Source: DATJJW01 sp035491935 | Lineage (GTDB): Bacteria; Pseudomonadota; Alphaproteobacteria; ATCC43930; CGMCC-115725 | Direction of reading: 5' to 3' | Length of the DNA stretch: 31,002 bases | NCBI GenBank assembly: GCA_035491935.1 | Contig: DATJJW010000201.1 | Coordinates: forward strand, 1 to 31,002 | Shown here: positions 1-7,637 of the stretch, one piece after another | Layout of the letters: every line of letters begins with the position of its first letter | Position numbering within the stretch: the stretch's first letter is position 1 | Notes under the pieces: model-generated | What the model saw: only the letters and a program-made list of their open reading frames with translations | The model's database searches: none | Told to the model about the DNA's origin: nothing | Translations under genes and position numbers: made by a program

Positions 1-480
1 CTCGACATTCTTGCCGGTACGGATGTCGTAATCCCATTTGACATAGGACCGGATGATGCCGCCCTGGTCGAAAACGTCCTGCATGAACATCGCCGACCGG
101 TTGCGCGAACCGGGCAACTCCCCCTCGATAGTGTAGGGGGTGAGGCCGGCGAAGATGAACACCGGCACGCGGCCGTGGAAGGCATTGCTCATGGTGCCGC
201 CCATGTTCTGCGTGCCGACATCGACATGGACGAACACGGCCTGCGGCTTGCCGGTCATCTGCGCATGGCCGTGGGCCGCGGCCAGCGCCACCCCTTCATG
301 CGGGCACAGGATCAGCTCGAAGACCTTCCGTCCTTCGCCGGCGGCGCGCGCCAGGCTCTCGATGATGCCCGCATGATCGCTGCCGAGATTGCCGAAGATA
401 TGGGTGACGCCGGCCTTGTGCAGGGCGGCGAGCAGCGCGTCGGCGGTGCTGTAGCGATTGGATTTGGGGGCGTCCGTCAT
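1..480 (-). CDS. TPP-dependent enzyme (acetolactate synthase/benzoylformate decarboxylase-like), partial: 3' end outside window
   Basis: The reading frame opens at ATG 480 and stays open for 160 codons to the window edge, so only the N-terminal pyrimidine-binding domain is visible. The stretch CPHEGVALAAAHGHAQ (about residues 59-74) is the family's cofactor-activating glutamate region, with Glu62 in the HE-x-x-A position. It is followed by a segment typical of the domain that ends in VFIFAGLTPYT. Members bind thiamine diphosphate and cleave or ligate next to a 2-oxo acid carbonyl. The gene starts 22 bases after the hydroxyacid oxidase stop, so it is the third gene of an operon with that oxidase and a TauD-type dioxygenase. 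This suggests it decarboxylates a 2-oxo acid made by the oxidase; that role is inference. It is related to the complete TPP enzyme at 16299-18146, with similar N-terminal motifs. Family confidence is high; substrate unknown. Confidence 0.85.
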   Translation of the reverse strand, partial: MTDAPKSNRYSTADALLAALHKAGVTHIFGNLGSDHAGIIESLARAAGEGRKVFELILCPHEGVALAAAHGHAQMTGKPQAVFVHVDVGTQNMGGTMSNAFHGRVPVFIFAGLTPYTIEGELPGSRNRSAMFMQDVFDQGGIIRSYVKWDYDIRTGKNVE

Positions 481-502
481 GAAGCCTTCCTGTCGAGATT
501 AT

Positions 503-1714
503 TTATTGGGCCGCGTCGGCCGGGCGATTGTCGTACGGCACCATACGACTGTCTGGCTCCGGACGCCAGAGCACGCTTCCGTTGATGTCCCCGACACGGG
601 TGCAACCGGTATAGGCCATGGTGCGCCTGAATTCCTCGCGCAGCATGGCCAAGACCTTCGCGACGCCGGCCTCGCCGCCCACGGAAACGCCATAAAGCAT
701 GGCGCGGCCGGCCATGACCGCATCGGCGCCCAGCGCCAGGCATTTGACGATGTCGCTGCCGCGGCGGATGCCCGAATCGACGATCACCGTGGCCTGGCCG
801 GCGACTGCGCGCGCGATACCCGGCAGCACCTCCAGGGTCGAGGGCGCGCTGTCCATGCTGCGTCCGCCATGGTTGGAGACGACGATGCCGTCGACCCCGT
901 GTTCGACCGCGGCGGCGGCATCGTCCGGATGCATGATGCCCTTGATCACCAGCTTGCCGGGCCAGGCGTCGCGCAGTCGTTTCACGTCGTCCCAGCCGAG
1001 CTTGTCGGCCTGCATCGCCTTGGCATTGGCCGCCGCGCTGGTGAATTTATCCTGGTACTTGTCCGGGTAGTTGATGTGGCGCGGCATGCCGGTGGTGGCG
1101 AGGTAGCGTGCCAACACCGTCGCCAGCCATTCCGGATGCAGCAGGGCGTCGATAGTGTTGCGGGCGTTGAATTTATAGGGGCTGGAGAAGCCGTTGCGCT
1201 TGTCGTGCTCGCGGTTGGGCCGGATCGGGATGTCGACGGTCCAGACCAGCGTCTCGAAGCCGGCCGCCGCTGCCCGGCCCACCAGCTCGTATGACAGCTC
1301 CTTCTCGCGCCACATATAGAGTTGGAACCAGGGCTGGGCACCGGGGATCGCCGCCACTTTCTCCATCGGTGTGTTGGCCGGGGTAGCGAGCGTGCAGGGG
1401 ATGCGTGCAGCGGCCGCGGCCCGGGCGATCTCATATTCGCCCTCATACCAGCACAGGCCCGCGACGCCGGTCGGTGCCACGATGAGCGGCATGGCGGCAG
1501 GCTTGCCGAAGATCGTCGTCGAGAGATCGATGTCGGAGACGTCACGCAGCACTCGATGCAGCAGCTTGGTACGTTCGATCACTTGGCGATTGTTGGTGAG
1601 CGCCACCAGATCTTCGGTGCCGTAATCGATATAGTCGAAAACACCCTTGGGCAGGCGCCGGCGCGCCGCCAGCCGCAGATCATGGATGCTGTAGCAGTGG
1701 TCGAGGCGCGCCAT
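503..1714 (-). CDS. FMN-dependent alpha-hydroxy-acid oxidase/dehydrogenase (LldD/MdlB family)
   Basis: A 403-residue protein of the flavin (FMN) family that oxidises 2-hydroxy acids to 2-oxo acids (lactate, glycolate and mandelate oxidases/dehydrogenases). The active-site motif SNHGGR lies at residues 280-285 with the catalytic base His282. The FMN phosphate-binding stretch GIRRGSDIVKCLALGADAVM follows. FDYIDYGTED near residues 26-35 and PWFQLYM near 128-134 are also family landmarks. In the active-site motif the usual Gln after Arg is Ser. I chose ATG 1714 because homology starts at MARLDHCYSIHDLR; the frame is open further upstream but that part overlaps the preceding gene and is unlike the family. 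The dioxygenase stop lies 11 bases upstream and the TPP gene starts 22 bases downstream, so all three are probably co-transcribed. Substrate not determinable; a mandelate-like aromatic hydroxy acid is one possibility. Confidence 0.92.
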   Translation of the reverse strand: MARLDHCYSIHDLRLAARRRLPKGVFDYIDYGTEDLVALTNNRQVIERTKLLHRVLRDVSDIDLSTTIFGKPAAMPLIVAPTGVAGLCWYEGEYEIARAAAAARIPCTLATPANTPMEKVAAIPGAQPWFQLYMWREKELSYELVGRAAAAGFETLVWTVDIPIRPNREHDKRNGFSSPYKFNARNTIDALLHPEWLATVLARYLATTGMPRHINYPDKYQDKFTSAAANAKAMQADKLGWDDVKRLRDAWPGKLVIKGIMHPDDAAAAVEHGVDGIVVSNHGGRSMDSAPSTLEVLPGIARAVAGQATVIVDSGIRRGSDIVKCLALGADAVMAGRAMLYGVSVGGEAGVAKVLAMLREEFRRTMAYTGCTRVGDINGSVLWRPEPDSRMVPYDNRPADAAQ

Positions 1715-1725
1715 GGTCGACTCCG

Positions 1726-2790
1726 TCAGCAGACATCGAGCGGCGCGTTCAGCACGACACCTTGCGGCAGCAGCCCGCGGCGATGGCCGTTGCGCTGGTC
1801 GGGCGGGATCGGCCGGTTGCCGGGATCTTCCAGCCATAGCCGGAGCAGGTGCCGCTTGCGCGACGACTCCGGCCAATCCTCGTATTCGCGACGTGTGTGC
1901 AGCGCCACGTAATTGTTGAGGAACTGCACGTCGCCCGGCAGGAAGGGGATGTCGACCAGGCTTTCCTCGGCCACCTGGCGGTAGAACTCGATCGCCTCCC
2001 TTTGCGCCGGCGTGAAGGGTGGCACGCCCGGCAGGCCTTGCGCCTTGTCGATCGCGGATCCAGCGCCGACCGCGCTGAAATACCCATCCCAGAAGGAGAA
2101 GATCGGCTGTTTGAAGAACGGCTCCTCGTCCGGATTCACGTCGCCCTTTTTCGAGCGGTAGAAGTCGCTGACCAGCGCCTCGGCCAAATCAGGTCGTTCG
2201 CGCAGGATGCGGTTGTAGACCGTGATCGAACTGGCGACGCAGCTCGCCCCGCCGGATTTCGCCGTCTGCAGGCATAAGAGCCCGACATAGTCGCAAGGAT
2301 CGGCATGGATACGCATCTCCGCGCGGGTGTAGTAGCCGCGCGTCTTGGGATCGGCATAGTCGCCACCGAGATCCTTCACATGGCCGAGGATGTGGCCCTT
2401 CATGTTCTGCGCCATCGGCCGGCCGAGATAGCTGCCCAGACCGAGATAGCCCATGGCACTGCCTTCGCGGTCGAGCTGGTCCACCGGAAATCCGCGCAGC
2501 ATGGCCAAGCCGCGGCCATGGCGCAGTTCGTCGCGCACGTCGTCCATGATCGTGGCCAAGGCGCCATGGATGCGGAAATTGTCGCTCGACACCTGGGCTG
2601 CTGGCACGCCCCTGGCGCGGGTCGCTGCCACGGCGTCGATCAGCGCCTGACGATCATTGTCGCTGAAGTGATAGCTGAAATTTTCGACTGGCCCCAGGCT
2701 CTCGCGGGTCCATTCCGCGGGATCGACCACGGGTTGCATCGATGCCGCAGGCTGCCGCGTACCGCGGACGGCTCTGGAGAAAATCGACAT
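1726..2790 (-). CDS. TauD/TfdA family Fe(II)/2-oxoglutarate-dependent dioxygenase
   Basis: A 354-residue protein with the facial-triad metal site of the TauD/TfdA family: H162-x-D164 in IHADPCDYVG, and the distal His298 in YVALHTRREYED. This is followed by RKRHLLRLWL, whose arginines should bind 2-oxoglutarate. Family members hydroxylate a carbon using oxygen and 2-oxoglutarate (taurine, 2,4-D, aminoethylphosphonate and others). The ATG at 2790 is preceded by GAGG five bases upstream; a GTG two codons earlier is possible but less well placed. It is the first gene of an operon with the hydroxyacid oxidase and TPP enzyme, so it may introduce the hydroxyl group that the oxidase then oxidises (inference). 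Because it sits beside a C-P lyase locus, a phosphonate hydroxylase role like PhnY is an alternative, but nothing in the sequence decides this. Confidence 0.88.
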   Translation of the reverse strand: MSIFSRAVRGTRQPAASMQPVVDPAEWTRESLGPVENFSYHFSDNDRQALIDAVAATRARGVPAAQVSSDNFRIHGALATIMDDVRDELRHGRGLAMLRGFPVDQLDREGSAMGYLGLGSYLGRPMAQNMKGHILGHVKDLGGDYADPKTRGYYTRAEMRIHADPCDYVGLLCLQTAKSGGASCVASSITVYNRILRERPDLAEALVSDFYRSKKGDVNPDEEPFFKQPIFSFWDGYFSAVGAGSAIDKAQGLPGVPPFTPAQREAIEFYRQVAEESLVDIPFLPGDVQFLNNYVALHTRREYEDWPESSRKRHLLRLWLEDPGNRPIPPDQRNGHRRGLLPQGVVLNAPLDVC

Positions 2791-2920
2791 GGTCACCTCG
2801 TCGCAGGATTGATGGCCGCCTTGGGGCTAACCATCGAACTTGGCGGCGAGTGTGCGTGCGCCAGCCAGCCGCAACCAGCGCAATCTGCTTAAAGTGGTTT
2901 CGAATCTATTTATGAGAGGC

Positions 2921-3667
2921 TTATCGAAATCCGCCATCCGATGGATGGGACGCCCGGCAACGGGGCCGGGACGGTCCGAAATCGATCGCGATGCCGGCAT
3001 GGTCGCTGGGGGCTATGCCGTCCGTCGTCTCGCTCAGGACGAGCCGGACATCGTCGACCTGCGGCGACCATCCGGCAGCCATGACGTGATCGATGCAGCG
3101 GCCTTCGCAGGTCGGCGCTGCCGGCACGCCGGCCAGTATGCGGCAATCGGTCAGCGGCAGGCCATCGAACAGCGCGGCATCCGGTGTCGCATTGAAGTCG
3201 CCGCCCAGCAGCGCCGGACCGATTTGGATCCGGCCGAGGATCGTCTCGAGCTGGGCGCGGCGCAGCACCTCGTCGTCGATCAAATGCGTGAGGTGCAGGC
3301 TGACGCATTCCATGGCGCCGATGCGCGCCGAGAGCGCCGCCCGTTCGCCGTCCTGGGGATTGCTTGGCAGCATGATCGTCCGGCTCGCCAGGATCGGCAG
3401 CCGCGACAGGATGGCGACGCCGGAGGTGCAGTCGATTTCCCGGCCTTCGACTTCGCGCAGCTTGCGCCGGCCATGCCAGGCGATATGGTCCATCCCCAGC
3501 GTTTCGGCGAGACAGGCCGCCGTGTCCAGACGCGCTTCCGGCGCGCGCAGGCACTCCTGCAGTAGCACGATGTCGGGATCCTCGGCCGTCAGCCCCTCCG
3601 CCATCGCAATAAGCCGGCGATGATAGGCCCCGTCACCCTTCCACGTGTTGAGTGTGACGAGACGCAT
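2921..3667 (-). CDS. Endonuclease/exonuclease/phosphatase (EEP) family protein in the phn transport operon
   Basis: A 248-residue metal-dependent phosphoesterase of the EEP (DNase I/exonuclease III/sphingomyelinase) fold. The catalytic landmarks are all present: N7 in TLNTWKG, E38 in LLQECL, D157 and N159 in GGDFNATPD, D193 in CIDHVM, and SDH at 221-223. No signal peptide is evident, so it should be cytoplasmic. It starts five bases after the phnM-like gene stop and is the last gene of the phnD-phnC-phnE-phnM2 operon. EEP enzymes cleave phosphodiester or phosphomonoester bonds, so in this context it may act on a phosphonate-pathway intermediate or a phosphodiester brought in by the transporter. 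The locus has no phnP, and this protein is one candidate replacement (inference). Family assignment is strong; substrate unknown. Confidence 0.88.
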   Translation of the reverse strand: MRLVTLNTWKGDGAYHRRLIAMAEGLTAEDPDIVLLQECLRAPEARLDTAACLAETLGMDHIAWHGRRKLREVEGREIDCTSGVAILSRLPILASRTIMLPSNPQDGERAALSARIGAMECVSLHLTHLIDDEVLRRAQLETILGRIQIGPALLGGDFNATPDAALFDGLPLTDCRILAGVPAAPTCEGRCIDHVMAAGWSPQVDDVRLVLSETTDGIAPSDHAGIAIDFGPSRPRCRASHPSDGGFR

Positions 3668-3672
3668 CTGCC

Positions 3673-4836
3673 CTACCGCGACGGTCTAAGCCGTCTGTCG
3701 GCAAGCAGCACCGGCGCGCCCTTGGCAAAGACGCCGGCAATGCGCGGGCTCCCGCCCCCGGCATCGATCGCGACCAAATCGGCGCGCTTGCCCTCGGCGA
3801 TCATGCCGCGATCGCTGAGCCCGACCATCTCGGCCGGCTTGGCCGAGATCAGGTTCCAGGCCTCGGCCAGCGAGCAGATGCCGTCATTGGCCAGGCGGAA
3901 GGCAGCGTGCAGCATCGAGGGGTAGTAATAGTCGGAGGTCAGCACGGCACACATGCCGTCGCGGATCATGGCGCTGGCCGAGAGGCCGTTGGTGTGGCTG
4001 CCGCCGCGTACGACGTTGGGCGCGCCCATGATGACGGCGTTTCCGCGCGCCCTGGCCGTATCGGCGGTTTCGCGATTGAGCGGGAACTCGCAGAGCCGAC
4101 AGCCGAGATCGGCATAGCCGTCGTGCTTGGCCGGCGTGTCATCGTCATGGGAAGCCATGGCGACGCCGGCTTTGCGTGCCGCTGCGGCCAGGCGTTCGAT
4201 CGAGCCCGGCACCGCGTTGCCCTTGGCGTCGATCGCCTGGACCAGCTCCAGGAAGGCCGCGGGTGGGATACCGGCCCGGCCGGCATAAGCGCCCAGCTTC
4301 TCGGGATTCTGCACATCGCGCTTGATCATCCAGAGATGATCGTTGAAGGCGAGCAGATCGATCTTGCCTTGGGATAGCCACCCGAGCACATCGGCCTCGC
4401 CCGCCACATTGTGCACCTCCTGGCGCAGATGCACGCGGCCGTCGCACAGCATCTGCGGCTTCAGCCGCGCCATCGCCTCGATGAAGACGAAGGCGGCGTC
4501 GCGCCCGCGCAGGCCCGGCTCCCAGGAATATGTCAGGCCATAGAAGGCGGTGGTGATACCGTTGGCGATCAGCTGCCGATCGGTATCGATCAGCGCCATG
4601 TCCATCGGGAAATTGACCTTCGGACGCGGCATGACCTGGCGCTCGAAGGCGTCGCCATGGAGATCGACCAGACCTGGCATCAGCAGCATGCCATCGAGGT
4701 CCCAGATTTCGGCTTCCGGATCGGCGCCGGCGGCGATCTCGCGGATCAGCCCATCCGCGACCAGAATGTCGGTCTGGGCGAAACGATTATCGGCCAACAG
4801 CACCTGGCCGTTACGCAGCAATATCTTCGAAGTCAT
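3673..4836 (-). CDS. Second PhnM-like amidohydrolase (alpha-D-ribose 1-methylphosphonate 5-triphosphate diphosphatase family)
   Basis: A 387-residue metal-dependent hydrolase of the PhnM group. Like PhnM it has a DLDGMLLMPGLVDLH strand, then HGDAFERQVMPRPKV (residues 60-74), a MASHDDD segment, and the MGAPNVVRGGSHTNG block shared almost word for word with the other copy at 8336-9508. The metal-site motif is HGD here and HTD in the canonical copy, and the region after MPRPKV diverges clearly, so the two are paralogues rather than a recent duplication. PhnM removes pyrophosphate from ribosyl phosphonate triphosphate in C-P bond cleavage. ATG 4836 directly abuts the phnE stop at 4837, and the EEP gene follows after five bases. 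Because it travels with the transporter genes and not with phnGHIJKL, it may act on a different imported or activated compound (inference). Confidence 0.86.
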   Translation of the reverse strand: MTSKILLRNGQVLLADNRFAQTDILVADGLIREIAAGADPEAEIWDLDGMLLMPGLVDLHGDAFERQVMPRPKVNFPMDMALIDTDRQLIANGITTAFYGLTYSWEPGLRGRDAAFVFIEAMARLKPQMLCDGRVHLRQEVHNVAGEADVLGWLSQGKIDLLAFNDHLWMIKRDVQNPEKLGAYAGRAGIPPAAFLELVQAIDAKGNAVPGSIERLAAAARKAGVAMASHDDDTPAKHDGYADLGCRLCEFPLNRETADTARARGNAVIMGAPNVVRGGSHTNGLSASAMIRDGMCAVLTSDYYYPSMLHAAFRLANDGICSLAEAWNLISAKPAEMVGLSDRGMIAEGKRADLVAIDAGGGSPRIAGVFAKGAPVLLADRRLRPSR

Positions 4837-5655
4837 CTAGGCGACCAGTTTACGCAGATAGGCGGACAACCGCTCCGCCATCATGACCATCAGGAAGGTC
4901 ACGATCAGCAGCAGAGAGACGGTCTGGTATTGGAACAGGTTCATCGCAGTCAACAGCTGGAAGCCGATGCCGCCGGCACCGACGAAACCCAGCACCAGCG
5001 AGGCGCGGATATTCTCATCGAGCCGATAGAGGCTGATGCCGAGCAGCGAGGGCAGGGTGCTCGGCACCACTGCATGGGTGAAGATCTGCAGCCGACTGGC
5101 CCCGGTCAGGGTCAGCGCGTCGACCGGCCCCATATCCATGTCCTCGATGACTTCCGAGAACAGGCGGCCCAGCATGCCGATCGAATGGATCGACATGGCG
5201 AGCGCGCCGGCAAAGGGACCAAGGCCGACGGCAGTGACGAAGATCAGGGCCCAGACCAGGTCCGGCACCGAGCGGCATAACGCGATCAGGCTGCGCGCGG
5301 CGAGATAGAGGATGCGCGAATGGGTGACGTTGGCGGCGGCCAGCGTTGCCAGCGGGATCGACAGCACGACGCCGACGAAGGTGCCGAAGATTGCGATGTC
5401 GAGCGTCTCCAGTGCCGGCCACCACACCGTCGGAAGCTGGCTGGCATCGGGTGGCATCGATCGCGTGATCAAGTCGATCATGCCGTGGATGCCGGTGACG
5501 AGATCCTGCGGACGAGCCTGGACGACATAGGCCGACTGAGCGACCAGCGCCAGCACGGCCGCGACGATCGCAAGACGGATCAGGATACGGCCGCCCCCAC
5601 CTCTGGAAACAGCGGCGGGAACCGGATGACCGTGGGGCTGGGAGACGACGCTCAT
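4837..5655 (-). CDS. phnE: Phosphonate ABC transporter permease PhnE
   Basis: A 272-residue inner-membrane permease. A short cytoplasmic N-terminus leads into a hydrophobic segment at about residues 27-46, and several more follow, including around 88-110, 145-165 and 245-262. The binding-protein-transporter loop that docks on the ATPase is visible as DALTLTGASRLQIFTHAVVP. The closing block VLGFVGAGGIGFQLLTAMN is typical of PhnE. It forms the membrane channel for PhnC and PhnD. Its ATG overlaps the phnC stop (ATGA), which points to coupled translation. Only one permease gene is present, whereas some phosphonate transporters have two; a homodimeric channel is therefore likely. Confidence 0.93.
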   Translation of the reverse strand: MSVVSQPHGHPVPAAVSRGGGGRILIRLAIVAAVLALVAQSAYVVQARPQDLVTGIHGMIDLITRSMPPDASQLPTVWWPALETLDIAIFGTFVGVVLSIPLATLAAANVTHSRILYLAARSLIALCRSVPDLVWALIFVTAVGLGPFAGALAMSIHSIGMLGRLFSEVIEDMDMGPVDALTLTGASRLQIFTHAVVPSTLPSLLGISLYRLDENIRASLVLGFVGAGGIGFQLLTAMNLFQYQTVSLLLIVTFLMVMMAERLSAYLRKLVA

Positions 5656-6416
5656 GCCGCGATCCTGTTGTAGAGCGTGGCGACCCTCTCGGGCGAGACC
5701 TGATTCGCCGGCATGTCGAACATCAGCGAGCCCGCCTGGATGCCGACCACGCGGTCGCCATAGCGTGCCGCCAGTTCGGGCTGATGCAGTACGCAGAGCA
5801 CCGCCATGCCCTCATCCTTGGCCAGGCGTCGCAACAGGCCCATGACCTCTTCCGCCGCCTGGGGGTCGAGGCTGGCGACCGGCTCGTCGGCCAGGATGAC
5901 CTTGGGCAGCTGTGCGAGCGCGCGCGAGATCGCGACGCGCTGCGCCTGGCCGCCTGACAGTGTGCCGGCGCGCTGGCCGGCGAGATGTGACAAGCCCACC
6001 GCCTCGAGATAATCCAGCGCCTTGCCCATTTCCTGACGCGGCACCAGACCCAGTGCCGTCGCCCAGTTGCGATGATGGCCGAGTGCGCCGGTGCAGACAT
6101 TGGCCAGCACCGAACGACGGCGCACCAGATTGGCGTGCTGGAACACCATGGCGACCGCCATGCGCGCCCGGCGCAGCTCCCCACCCTTCAGCCGAGCCAG
6201 ATCGTTGCCGGCGACCTCGATCGATCCACCGGTCGGATCCTGCAACCGAGAGACACAGCGCAGCATGGTCGATTTGCCGCTGCCATTGCTGCCCAGCACG
6301 ATGACGATCTCGCCGGCGGCAACGCTCAGATCAACGCCATTCAGCGCCATCTTGCCATTGGCGTAGCGCATCGACAGGTTGCGGATATCGAGGAGGGTAT
6401 GACCTGGTCCCGCCAT
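5652..6416 (-). CDS. phnC: Phosphonate ABC transporter ATP-binding protein PhnC
   Basis: A 254-residue ABC ATPase that powers phosphonate import. Visible motifs are Walker A GSNGSGKS (residues 42-49), the Q-loop in AMVFQHANLV, the signature LSGGQAQRVAISRALAQ, Walker B VILADEPVASLDP, and the switch histidine in CVLHQPELA. The start at ATG 6416 (MAGPGHTLLDIRN) begins just before the domain. An in-frame extension to 6452 would run into the terminator-like hairpin after phnD and lacks family similarity. It lies 61 bases downstream of phnD, with that hairpin in between, and its end overlaps phnE by four bases. The hairpin implies that phnC and phnE are made in lower amounts than the binding protein. 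Confidence 0.93.
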   Translation of the reverse strand: MAGPGHTLLDIRNLSMRYANGKMALNGVDLSVAAGEIVIVLGSNGSGKSTMLRCVSRLQDPTGGSIEVAGNDLARLKGGELRRARMAVAMVFQHANLVRRRSVLANVCTGALGHHRNWATALGLVPRQEMGKALDYLEAVGLSHLAGQRAGTLSGGQAQRVAISRALAQLPKVILADEPVASLDPQAAEEVMGLLRRLAKDEGMAVLCVLHQPELAARYGDRVVGIQAGSLMFDMPANQVSPERVATLYNRIAA

Positions 6417-6429
6417 GGCGTGTTCCTGC

Positions 6430-6466
6430 AAAAAAAAGAGCCCCGGAGGCATTGACTCCGGGGCTC
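6430..6466 (-). terminator. Rho-independent terminator-like hairpin between phnD and phnC
   Basis: A perfect 11-base inverted repeat, GAGCCCCGGAG (6438-6448) and CTCCGGGGCTC (6456-6466), has a 7-base loop. Read on the minus strand it is followed at once by eight T residues (complement of the A run 6430-6437). It begins 11 bases after the phnD stop and ends before phnC. This is the standard shape of an intrinsic terminator. As phnC and phnE have no obvious promoter of their own in the gap, it probably works as a partial terminator or an mRNA 3'-end stabiliser that favours phnD expression. Confidence 0.9.
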
Positions 6467-6477
6467 GGATCCGTCGC

Positions 6478-7371
6478 TTACAGCTTGGCCAGATCGACCT
6501 TCAGCGTCTTCACCAGATCGCGGATCTGGTTGAAGGTGGCGTCGGTCGTCGGCGCCAGGTGGTCACCTTCGCCGGCCAGGTGCTTCTTGTCCTGCTCGGA
6601 AAGATGCGAGAGATCGAGATGCTGGAGCGCCGAGACCAGCTTCTTCTTGAACGCCGGCGGCAGGTCGCCGCGCACGGCGATCGGATCGACCGGGATCGGC
6701 TGCGAGGTCCACAGCGTCACGAAGTCGCTGGCCTTGTAGATGCCCTGGGCCTGGGTCGCGGTCACTTCCTCGCTGTTCAGCTCGCCGGCCTGGACCTTGT
6801 GGTTGCGCAGCGCCTCGAAGGTGGCCGTATGGCTGCCGGCATAGAGGGCGGTGATGCCATGATCCGGATCGATGCCGGCCTTACGCAGGCCATAGGCCGG
6901 GAAGAGATGGCCCGAGGTCGAGCTGGGATCGGAGTAGGCGAAGGTTTTGCCCTGGACCTGGCTCAGCTTGGTGATCCCCGAACCCGGCCAGCTCACGATG
7001 CTGGCGGTATAGGTCTCGGGCTTGCCGGCCTTGTCGGTGAATGTGGCGACAGCTTGGGCCTTGGCAACCTGATGGGCCAGGACATAGCCCAGCGGGCCGA
7101 ACTCGCCGGCCTCGAGCTTGCCGTTGCGCATCGCCTCGATCTCGGCGTTGTAGCTGGTCGTGATGAAGACCTTCACCGGGCAACCGACCGCCTTGGAGAG
7201 CGTGGCGCCGATCTTGTCGAAGATCGGGATCAGGTTCTGAGCAGCCTCGAAGGGCTCGACGCCGAAGCGGACGGTGCCGCCTTCCGGGCAATCGGCGGGC
7301 GCTGCGAGGGCCGGCACGGCGGCGAAGCCCAGCATGACCGCCAAGGCGGCGGAGAACATTTGCTTGCGCAT
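6478..7371 (-). CDS. phnD: Phosphonate ABC transporter periplasmic substrate-binding protein PhnD
   Basis: A 297-residue periplasmic binding protein. The N-terminus MRKQMFSAALAVMLGFAAVP is a Sec signal peptide with likely cleavage after ALA (about residue 23). The mature part shows the PhnD pattern: RFGVEPFEAAQNLIPIFD, an EFGPLGY segment, and DPSSTSGHLFPAYGL, where the STSG turn forms the phosphonate oxyanion pocket in this family. ATG 7371 has GGAG five bases upstream; an in-frame start 15 codons earlier would spoil the signal peptide. It is the first gene of the phnDCE-phnM2-EEP operon. The 266-base gap upstream must hold its promoter. Ligand specificity (phosphonate, phosphite or phosphate ester) cannot be told from sequence alone. 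Confidence 0.93.
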   Translation of the reverse strand: MRKQMFSAALAVMLGFAAVPALAAPADCPEGGTVRFGVEPFEAAQNLIPIFDKIGATLSKAVGCPVKVFITTSYNAEIEAMRNGKLEAGEFGPLGYVLAHQVAKAQAVATFTDKAGKPETYTASIVSWPGSGITKLSQVQGKTFAYSDPSSTSGHLFPAYGLRKAGIDPDHGITALYAGSHTATFEALRNHKVQAGELNSEEVTATQAQGIYKASDFVTLWTSQPIPVDPIAVRGDLPPAFKKKLVSALQHLDLSHLSEQDKKHLAGEGDHLAPTTDATFNQIRDLVKTLKVDLAKL

Positions 7372-7567
7372 GATCACTCCATGAAATCGATTAAGCAAAA
7401 TCGGCTCGATTGCCACCTGTTCGGCGCATATTCAGAGTGCGGCAAAAATCCCGGCGCACTTTCGCCCGCCGGCATCCTTCATGGCACTTCAAACAACGCT
7501 GCAAGAAATTTAGCAGCTATCGTTGGGGATAGACTTTAATGTTCTGTGACAAATATCCGACCGCCGG

Positions 7568-7617
7568 TAGACAAGGCCCCAATTTGTCGCGTCACGTCTT
7601 GGGGGCCGCCAATTTGT
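7568..7617. promoter_or_regulatory. phnD upstream region: 9-base direct repeat and a TAGACAA half-site
   Basis: The gap 7372-7637 between the DUF1045 gene and phnD holds no gene. Within it the 9-mer CCAATTTGT occurs twice, at 7579-7587 and 7609-7617, exactly 30 bases apart, each preceded by GGCC-rich sequence. Just upstream, TAGACAA at 7568-7574 matches one half of the palindromes near phnG and phnN proposed as PhnF sites. The GGCCCCAA and TTGGGGGCC blocks could also pair as an imperfect hairpin downstream of the DUF1045 gene on the minus strand, though without a T run. Function is inferred. Confidence 0.35.
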
Positions 7618-7637
7618 ACTAACAAAGATTCCAGCCG

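Noticed and set aside
7536..7560. Possible Pho box before phnD (TTGTCAC-AGAA-CATTAAA on the minus strand)
   Set aside because: Only the first half resembles the consensus and no -10 element lies at the right distance.
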